Part shown: in pieces, positions 8,079-11,618 of the stretch
Position numbering within the stretch: position 1 is the stretch's first letter
Layout of the letters: each line of letters begins with the position of its first letter
DNA from: Ruminococcaceae bacterium UBA7075
GTDB lineage: Bacteria; Bacillota; Clostridia; Oscillospirales; Acutalibacteraceae
DNA length: 11,618 bases
NCBI GenBank assembly: GCA_002493635.1
Contig: DKZL01000030.1
Span: 1-11,618 of the forward strand
Direction: 5' to 3'
Made by a program: the position numbers and the translations under genes
The notes under the pieces: model-generated
What the model was told of the DNA's origin: nothing
Database searches by the model: none
The model's input: the letters and a program-made list of their open reading frames with translations, nothing else

Positions 8079-8133
8079 TTTTTTAGACGCTCCAAAAGTT
8101 TGTTTTAATATGTAACCATACTGACCCGAAGAT
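8079..8133 (-). repeat. Dispersed ~54-bp repeat, copy A, abutting mfd
   Basis: A 55-base stretch on the plus strand from TTTTTTAGACGC to GACCCGAAGAT. Copy B (8133-8187) follows in tandem and matches it at about 45 of 55 positions without gaps. On the minus strand copy A ends just before the mfd ATG at 8077 and supplies its GGAG motif. Other copies lie at 11504-11550 and 11602-11618. No coding or RNA family is recognised. Confidence 0.8.
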
Positions 8134-8187
8134 TTTTTGGACGCTTCACAAGTTTGGGTTAGTATGTGACGATTGTGACCCGAAGAT
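8133..8187 (-). repeat. Dispersed ~54-bp repeat, copy B, tandem to A
   Basis: Same length and orientation as copy A. It shares the ends TTTTTT and GACCCGAAGAT and the core GACGC...AAGTTTG. Its 16-nt core ACGCTTCACAAGTTTG (8141-8156) is identical to 11511-11526, more than 3 kb away, so this is a dispersed family and not only a local duplication. Confidence 0.8.
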
Positions 8188-8220
8188 TAACTTCAAATTT
8201 TATCTAAACATCATAATGCA

Positions 8221-8270
8221 CTGATAAAAGTTAAATTATAGTTTAGCTGTTTAGTAAAACCTTTTATCAG
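8221..8270. repeat. Perfect 10-bp inverted repeat
   Basis: CTGATAAAAG (8221-8230) and CTTTTATCAG (8261-8270) are perfect inverted copies around a 30-nt AT-rich loop. It lies between copy B of the dispersed repeat and the first MITE-like element. It may be the end structure of an older element or a weak stem in RNA; no function is evident. Confidence 0.6.
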
Positions 8271-8274
8271 CAAA

Positions 8275-8404
8275 TGTAGGGAACGGTCTTGACCGTTCCG
8301 TAGTATCAAAAGATGGTTGTAAAATAACGGAACAGTCAGCTAACGCATAAGTTTTTGTAACCAAATCAAAGATTTGGAGAAAATCAAAAAGACTGTTCCC
8401 TACA
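8275..8404. mobile_element. MITE-like element 1 with hairpin ends (130 bp, non-coding)
   Basis: The ends are 16-bp terminal inverted repeats with one mismatch: TGTAGGGAACGGTCTT (8275-8290) and the reverse complement of 8389-8404. The left end continues into a perfect hairpin, GGAACGGTC-TT-GACCGTTCC. The right end has the matching half-stem CGGAACAGTC at 8328-8337, pairing with GACTGTTCC at 8391-8399 across a 53-nt loop. That loop contains a small perfect hairpin, CCAAATC-AAA-GATTTGG (8361-8377). There is no transposase and no clear target duplication, so this would be a non-autonomous element. A 67-codon frame across it (8251-8454, minus) is not a credible gene. Confidence 0.65.
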
Positions 8405-8455
8405 CTTATTGAGAAAAATTCTGCTAATATTATAGTTTTAATTAAGATGAACACC

Positions 8456-8597
8456 CGTAGGGGCGACTATCAGTCGCCCGAAAAATGCGATTATTATCGC
8501 ATTTTTATAAAGTGGACAGATAATTTAATTTTATAGATGTTATTAATGTTGACTATAATAATTATAAGGTATCGGGCGGATACTATCCGCCCCTACG
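8456..8597. mobile_element. MITE-like element 2 with hairpin ends (142 bp, non-coding)
   Basis: Both ends carry CGTAGGGGCG in inverted orientation (8456-8465 and 8588-8597). Each end is itself a hairpin of 8 bp with a 3-nt loop: GGGCGACT-ATC-AGTCGCCC at the left and GGGCGGAT-ACT-ATCCGCCC at the right. Stem bases differ between ends yet pairing is kept. The outer GTAGGG motif is shared with element 1, so the two appear to belong to one family. The interior is AT-rich, has no reading frame of note and holds one long hairpin at 8481-8506. No target duplication is obvious. Confidence 0.68.
8481..8506. terminator. Perfect 11-bp stem-loop, possible two-way terminator inside element 2
   Basis: AAAAATGCGAT (8481-8491), loop TATT, ATCGCATTTTT (8496-8506). 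The A tract on one side and T tract on the other give a U-run in RNA from either strand. The GC core is small (GCGAT), so it would be a weak terminator. It lies between pth and mfd and could reduce read-through or protect an RNA 3' end. Confidence 0.45.
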
Positions 8598-8670
8598 ATA
8601 TGGTGCTAAATTATAAATTTAATCGGGAAACAATAGTTTCATTTATTACAACCTGTCTGCCCAACCAAAA
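8598..8670. other. Gene-free AT-rich spacer between element 2 and the VOC remnant
   Basis: This 73-bp stretch has no reading frame of interest on either strand. It contains only a short GAAAC-TATT-GTTTC inverted repeat (on the minus strand). It sits where the missing 3' part of the VOC gene would have been, but no residual VOC-like coding is visible in any frame. Confidence 0.5.
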
Positions 8671-8790
8671 TTATTCATTGTTAATTATATTGTGATACAT
8701 TTCATTGGAAACTGCGCCGAAATATTTAATGTAAAACTTTCTTGCCTTTTCCAAGTCCTTAACATATACGGCAATATGCTCAATTTTCAT
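8671..8790 (-). pseudogene. 5' remnant of a VOC/glyoxalase-fold gene
   Basis: Translation from ATG 8790 gives 39 aa beginning MKIEHIAVYVKDLEKARKFY and continuing to FGAVSNEMYHN. This is the standard first beta-alpha unit of the vicinal oxygen chelate family (glyoxalase I/bleomycin resistance type), including the first metal-ligand His position (IEHIAVYV). The similarity ends after YHN; five more codons lead to a TAA at 8671, whereas intact members run to about 120-130 aa. The start lies 11 nt after the pth stop with GAGG about 9 nt upstream, so the gene was once read from the pth transcript. The 3' part is replaced by repeat-rich DNA; loss through insertion or recombination at the elements is the likely cause. 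Confidence 0.8.
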
Positions 8791-8801
8791 ATATAAAAAC
8801 C

Positions 8802-9395
8802 TCAATTAAACAGATTCATTGCTCTGTCCATTTTGCCGTCAATAATCAGCTCGACTGCCTTGTATGCATTTTCAAACATTTTTTCAAGGTCTTTCATTTC
8901 TTTATCCGTAAATTTTGAAAGTACCCAGTCAGCTAAATCCCAATCGGGATTCGGCTTTGCACCTATGCCGATTTTGATGCGTGGAAACGCCTGAGAACCG
9001 CTCAGATTTATAATGCTCCTCATTCCTCTCTGACCACCGTCACTGCCCTTTGAGCGGATACGCATTTTGCCGACATTAAGTGAAATGTCATCAAATATTA
9101 CTATCACATTTTCAGCGGGAATTTTGTAAAAATTCATCGCCTCGACAACTGCCTGACCGCTGTTATTCATATAGGTTGTCGGCTTCATAAGCATAACCTT
9201 AGAATCACCGATTTCACAGGTACCGATAAGACTTTTGTATTTTATCTTATTCACCCTGCAATCAAGCTTTTCGGCTATATAGTCAAGTGCAAGCCAGCCT
9301 GTATTGTGCCTTGTATTTTCATATTTTCTGTCGGGATTACCAAGCCCTACTACAAGGTACTCAACCGAACCGCCGTAATTTTTCTTACCAAACAT
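8802..9395 (-). CDS. pth: Peptidyl-tRNA hydrolase
   Basis: Codes for 197 aa. Pth frees tRNA from prematurely released peptidyl-tRNA. Visible motifs: GLGNP (17-21; N20 equals E. coli N10), RHNTGW (29-34; catalytic H30 equals H20), TYMNNSG (74-80; N77 equals N68) and FDD (101-103; D102 equals D93, which activates the His). The usual GGHNG motif reads GGQRG (120-124), so the His-Asn pair equal to E. coli H113/N114 is Gln-Arg. About ten extra residues precede the core. ATG 9395 is the only start available in frame, yet no Shine-Dalgarno stands at normal distance; a six-codon frame ends 9 nt upstream and may deliver ribosomes. It sits between prs and the VOC remnant/mfd, as in other Firmicutes. 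Confidence 0.93.
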   Translation of the reverse strand: MFGKKNYGGSVEYLVVGLGNPDRKYENTRHNTGWLALDYIAEKLDCRVNKIKYKSLIGTCEIGDSKVMLMKPTTYMNNSGQAVVEAMNFYKIPAENVIVIFDDISLNVGKMRIRSKGSDGGQRGMRSIINLSGSQAFPRIKIGIGAKPNPDWDLADWVLSKFTDKEMKDLEKMFENAYKAVELIIDGKMDRAMNLFN

Positions 9396-9404
9396 ATTAT
9401 ATAT

Positions 9405-9425
9405 CTATGCAAAGCACCTTTGCAT
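9405..9425 (-). CDS. Possible six-codon leader reading frame before pth
   Basis: ATG CAA AGG TGC TTT GCA TAG, read from 9425 to 9405, would give MQRCFA. It is preceded by GAAAGG five nt upstream, a good ribosome binding site, whereas pth itself has none. The stop lies 9 nt before the pth ATG, close enough for terminating ribosomes to restart there. Much of the frame forms a 7-bp hairpin, TGCAAAG-GTG-CTTTGCA (9424-9408). Whether the peptide is made is unknown; it could be chance. Confidence 0.4.
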   Translation of the reverse strand: MQRCFA

Positions 9426-9477
9426 TTTTCCTTTCAAATTAATTTACACTTTTGAAAATCCGATTACAACGCAAATC

Positions 9478-9499
9478 GGCGGGTTTATGAAAACCCGCC
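9478..9499. terminator. Perfect 9-bp GC-rich hairpin between prs and pth
   Basis: GGCGGGTTT (9478-9486), loop ATGA, AAACCCGCC (9491-9499). It lies about 31 nt after the prs stop. In the minus direction only GATTTGCG follows, a poor U-tract, so for prs it is a weak terminator or an RNA-stabilising 3' stem. In the plus direction TGTTTTTG follows and it would end antisense transcripts. Partial read-through into pth is expected. Confidence 0.6.
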
Positions 9500-9530
9500 T
9501 GTTTTTGCTTATTTAGTTTTGCAATATTTA

Positions 9531-10490
9531 TCAGCCGAAAGCAGCTGTAAACGGTTTGTCATTATAAATTCTCTCAATAGCCTCAGCAAATGTAGGAGCA
9601 ACAGGAAGAATTGTAAACTTGTCAATCATCTTCTCCTGAGGAACAGGGATTGTATCAAGAAGAACAACCTCTTTAAGAGCACTGTTCTTGATTCTCTCAA
9701 TAGCAGGACCTGAAAGAACTGCGTGAGTAGCACAAGCGTAAACCTCGGTTGCACCGCCCTTTTCAACAATAGCGTTAGCCGCATTGCAAAGTGTGCCTGC
9801 TGTATCAATCATATCATCAACAAGAATAACCTTTTTGCCCTTTGCGTCACCGATTATGTTCATAACCTCGCAAACATTAGCCTTTGGTCTTCTCTTGTCA
9901 ATAATAGCAAGACCTGTGCCGATTTTTGAAGCAAAGTTTCTTGAACGGGTAACAGAGCCGAGATCAGGAGAAACTACGATATAATCATCAGGATTTCCAC
10001 CGATTCTTTCCCTCATATGATTTGCAAGCAAAGCCGCACCCTGAAGGTGGTCAACCGGAATATTAAAGAATCCCTGAATCTGATTTGCGTGAAGATCCAT
10101 TGTAAGAACTCTGTCTGCACCTGCACAGGTAATAAGGTCTGCACAAAGCTTTGCTGAGATTGGATCTCTTGCCTTTGCTTTTCTGTCCTGTCTTGCATAA
10201 CCAAAGTATGGCATAACAACAGTAATGCTTGCAGCAGACGCACGTTTCATAGCGTCAATCATAATGAGCATTTCCATAAGGTTGTCATTGACAGGTGCAC
10301 AGGTTGACTGAACAATAAAGCAGTCGCTGCCACGAACAGACTCCTGAAGAGAAACAGAAATTTCGCCGTCAGAAAATTGTGTGCACTCACTCTTGCCAAG
10401 CGGCAAGCCCAGACAGCCTGCAATACCCTGAGCTACATCAAGGTTTGAACTGCCGGTGAAAATTTTGATGTCCTTACCGTGAAAATTCAT
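9531..10490 (-). CDS. prs: Ribose-phosphate pyrophosphokinase (PRPP synthase)
   Basis: Codes for 319 aa, normal for class I PRPP synthases, which transfer pyrophosphate from ATP to ribose 5-phosphate to make PRPP for purine, pyrimidine, NAD, His and Trp synthesis in the cytosol. Motifs: FSDGEISV (39-46), the catalytic flexible loop YARQDRK (98-104), metal-binding H134 in MDLHANQIQGFF, SPDLGSV (174-180), the region ending KRRP (199-202), and the PRPP loop ILVDDMIDTAGT (222-233). ATG 10490 has AAAGGAG 11 nt upstream. It follows glmU by 66 nt, and no convincing separate promoter is seen in that gap, so the two are probably co-transcribed, as gcaD-prs in Bacillus. Confidence 0.97.
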   Translation of the reverse strand: MNFHGKDIKIFTGSSNLDVAQGIAGCLGLPLGKSECTQFSDGEISVSLQESVRGSDCFIVQSTCAPVNDNLMEMLIMIDAMKRASAASITVVMPYFGYARQDRKAKARDPISAKLCADLITCAGADRVLTMDLHANQIQGFFNIPVDHLQGAALLANHMRERIGGNPDDYIVVSPDLGSVTRSRNFASKIGTGLAIIDKRRPKANVCEVMNIIGDAKGKKVILVDDMIDTAGTLCNAANAIVEKGGATEVYACATHAVLSGPAIERIKNSALKEVVLLDTIPVPQEKMIDKFTILPVAPTFAEAIERIYNDKPFTAAFG

Positions 10491-10556
10491 TGTGTAATAA
10501 CTCCTTTGAATTTATTTTACAAATTTGTTTATATGAATATAAATTGTATCAACTAA

Positions 10557-11315
10557 TTAAAAATCGTAACCCTTTGCTTTTGCAATCTCATTGAGTTCCT
10601 CAAGCTGAGCAGGGTCGTTCGCACCTAACACAGTATCACTGCACTCAGCCATAAACGCTCCGACCTTTTTGCCGTCCTCAAGCAAAAGCTTAATTGCATC
10701 AGGCAAGTAATATTCTTTTGCCTTGTTGTTTGATGTAATTCTGTCAAGCACGCTCAGAAGCTGCTGCGCATCAAACCAGAAACCGCCCGAGTTCACCTCA
10801 TTAATTTTCAGTGTTTCCTCGTCGGCATCTTTTTGCTCAACAATAGCCTTAAGATTTCCGTTTTTATCTCTTACAATTCTTCCGTAACCTGTCGGATCGT
10901 CAACTTTTGCTGAAATTACAGTAGCCGCATATCCGTTAATATGCTGATTCAAAGCATTCTTAATCGTCATACTGTCCATAAACGGAGCATCTCCGTTTAA
11001 GATAACAACATTGCCGTCACACTTTGCAAGAAATTGCTTTGCCATCATAACAGCGTGACCCGTGCCGAGCCTCTCAGCCTGAAAAACGCTCTCAATACAG
11101 TCGGAATTTTCCTTATTGTAATTGTCAAGGAATTCCTCGATACATTCCTTTTTATAGCCTTTAACTACACAAATTTTGTCAATACCTGCACCCTTAAGCG
11201 CATTTATAACCCACAAGAGCATAGGCTTTTCAAGCACCAAAGATAATGTCTTAGGCTTATCAGACTTCATTCTTTTGCCCTCGCCGCCTGCAAGGATAAT
11301 AGCACAGTTGCCCAT
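10557..11315 (-). CDS. glmU: GlmU-type UDP-GlcNAc pyrophosphorylase, single domain
   Basis: Codes for 252 aa from ATG 11315, picked because GGGGAG lies five nt upstream; an ATG at 11330 lacks a ribosome binding site. Visible motifs of the GlmU N-terminal domain: LAGGEGKRMKSDKPK (8-22), GTGHAV (84-89), NGDAP (107-111, metal-binding Asp), YGR (144-146), EQK (160-162), NSGGFWF (175-181), KEYYLPDAI (200-208) and a GANDPAQL end (231-238). This domain makes UDP-GlcNAc from GlcNAc-1-P and UTP for peptidoglycan. The usual C-terminal left-handed beta-helix acetyltransferase (about 200 further residues) is absent: a TAA follows, then 66 nt and prs. Location before prs supports GlmU; a related nucleotidyltransferase with another sugar substrate is possible. 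Confidence 0.85.
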   Translation of the reverse strand: MGNCAIILAGGEGKRMKSDKPKTLSLVLEKPMLLWVINALKGAGIDKICVVKGYKKECIEEFLDNYNKENSDCIESVFQAERLGTGHAVMMAKQFLAKCDGNVVILNGDAPFMDSMTIKNALNQHINGYAATVISAKVDDPTGYGRIVRDKNGNLKAIVEQKDADEETLKINEVNSGGFWFDAQQLLSVLDRITSNNKAKEYYLPDAIKLLLEDGKKVGAFMAECSDTVLGANDPAQLEELNEIAKAKGYDF

Positions 11316-11503
11316 CAAAGCTCCCCACATTCTTACTTAATCTAAATAAACAGAGTGTATAACGGCAAAATCAGGGAACAATATTACTGTAAACTGTTGT
11401 CGGCATACCTCAATACATTAATATTATCTCATATTAATTACAAATTTCAAGGGATTTTTACAAAAAAATTACACTGTCATAACATTTTAAACATTTTTCA
11501 CAA
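11316..11503. other. Upstream region of the glmU operon
   Basis: These 188 bp hold the promoter at 11421-11450 and a leader of about 100 nt with no riboswitch I recognise. A 12-codon frame at 11371-11406 lacks a properly spaced ribosome binding site. To the right of the promoter the DNA is A/T tract-rich up to the dispersed repeat. Confidence 0.5.
11421..11450 (-). promoter_or_regulatory. Promoter of the glmU-prs-pth unit
   Basis: Minus strand: -35 TTGAAA (11450-11445, 5/6). Two overlapping -10 choices follow: GATAAT (11428-11423, 5/6, 16-nt spacer) or TAATAT (11426-11421, 18-nt spacer). The start would fall near 11414, leaving a leader of about 100 nt before ATG 11315. Confidence 0.6.
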
Positions 11504-11550
11504 TTTTTGTACGCTTCACAAGTTTGTTTTTAGTATGCAACTATTGCACC
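11504..11550 (-). repeat. Dispersed ~54-bp repeat, copy C, upstream of glmU
   Basis: Matches copy B over TTTTT-ACGCTTCACAAGTTTG (16-nt core identical) and, after a one-base insertion, TAGTATG and ACTATTG. It lacks the GACCCGAAGAT end of copies A and B. Same plus-strand orientation as A and B, again standing upstream of a minus-strand housekeeping gene. Confidence 0.7.
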
Positions 11551-11601
11551 TTAATTAAAATCCGGCTAAAAGCATAATAACAAGTTATTCTGTACAACAG
11601 A

Positions 11602-11618
11602 AGTAAATCTTCGGGTCT
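11602..11618 (+). repeat. Dispersed repeat, copy D, inverted and cut by the window edge
   Basis: AATCTTCGGGTC (11606-11617) is the exact reverse complement of GACCCGAAGATT in copy B, and similarity extends a few bases further (ACTTC after the GATT). The copy is inverted relative to C, so C and D face away from each other. Only its first bases are visible. Confidence 0.5.

Noticed and set aside
8079..8187. Possible CRISPR array from the tandem repeat
   Set aside because: Only two diverged copies directly adjoining each other, no spacers, no cas genes.
8251..8454. 67-codon minus-strand frame across MITE-like element 1
   Set aside because: It is made of the element and its flanks, lacks a ribosome binding site and resembles no family.
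10491..10556. Separate promoter for prs
   Set aside because: TTGATA and TATAAA boxes occur but at spacings of about 13 nt; no acceptable pair was found.
11371..11406. 11-residue upstream frame (MPTTVYSNIVP) in the glmU leader
   Set aside because: The only GAGG is one nt from its ATG, too close to act as a ribosome binding site.

Overview
This window is a stretch of housekeeping chromosome from a low-to-moderate GC Firmicute, most likely a gut Clostridia of the Ruminococcaceae/Oscillospiraceae type. The basis is AT-rich intergenic DNA, strong AGGAGG-type ribosome binding sites, sigma-A-like promoters, a YerC-type TrpR-fold protein, a PrsA-like lipoprotein, and the conserved gene order glmU-prs-pth-mfd. 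The genus is an inference from style; no taxonomic marker gene is complete here. All convincing genes lie on the minus strand, so transcription runs from right to left.

Right part (about 8.67-11.45 kb): a sigma-A-like promoter (11421-11450) leads into a single-domain GlmU-type nucleotidyltransferase, then prs (PRPP synthase) and pth (peptidyl-tRNA hydrolase). A six-codon reading frame inside a small hairpin sits just upstream of pth, which has no Shine-Dalgarno of its own. A 39-codon remnant of a VOC/glyoxalase-fold gene follows pth.

Middle (8.08-8.67 kb): a gene-free block of about 570 bp packed with repeats. It holds two MITE-like elements (8275-8404 and 8456-8597) whose ends are hairpins with the same outer motif but different stem sequences. 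It also holds a perfect 10-bp inverted repeat and a tandem pair of ~54-bp repeats that abuts and slightly overlaps the start of mfd. Further copies of the 54-bp repeat lie at the right edge, upstream of glmU.

Left-centre (2.25-8.08 kb): mfd (transcription-repair coupling factor), then, from its own promoter, a PrsA/SurA-like lipoprotein with a degenerate parvulin domain and a signal-peptide protein with Gly-Asp-Asn tandem repeats, one membrane span and a basic tail. A strong terminator (2252-2287) closes this unit.

Left end (1-2.19 kb): a three-gene operon, yerC (TTG start, well-placed promoter), a class I SAM methyltransferase joined to it by a TAATG overlap, and hslO (Hsp33 redox chaperone). 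Beyond it a near-consensus promoter drives a tRNA gene whose 5' part is the last thing in the window. The genes serve cell-envelope precursor and nucleotide supply (glmU, prs), translation quality control (pth), DNA repair (mfd), protein folding outside the cell (PrsA-like) and inside under oxidative stress (hslO). No defence system, prophage or complete mobile element is visible; the unusual material is the repeat cluster, the pth leader and a few family-atypical proteins.
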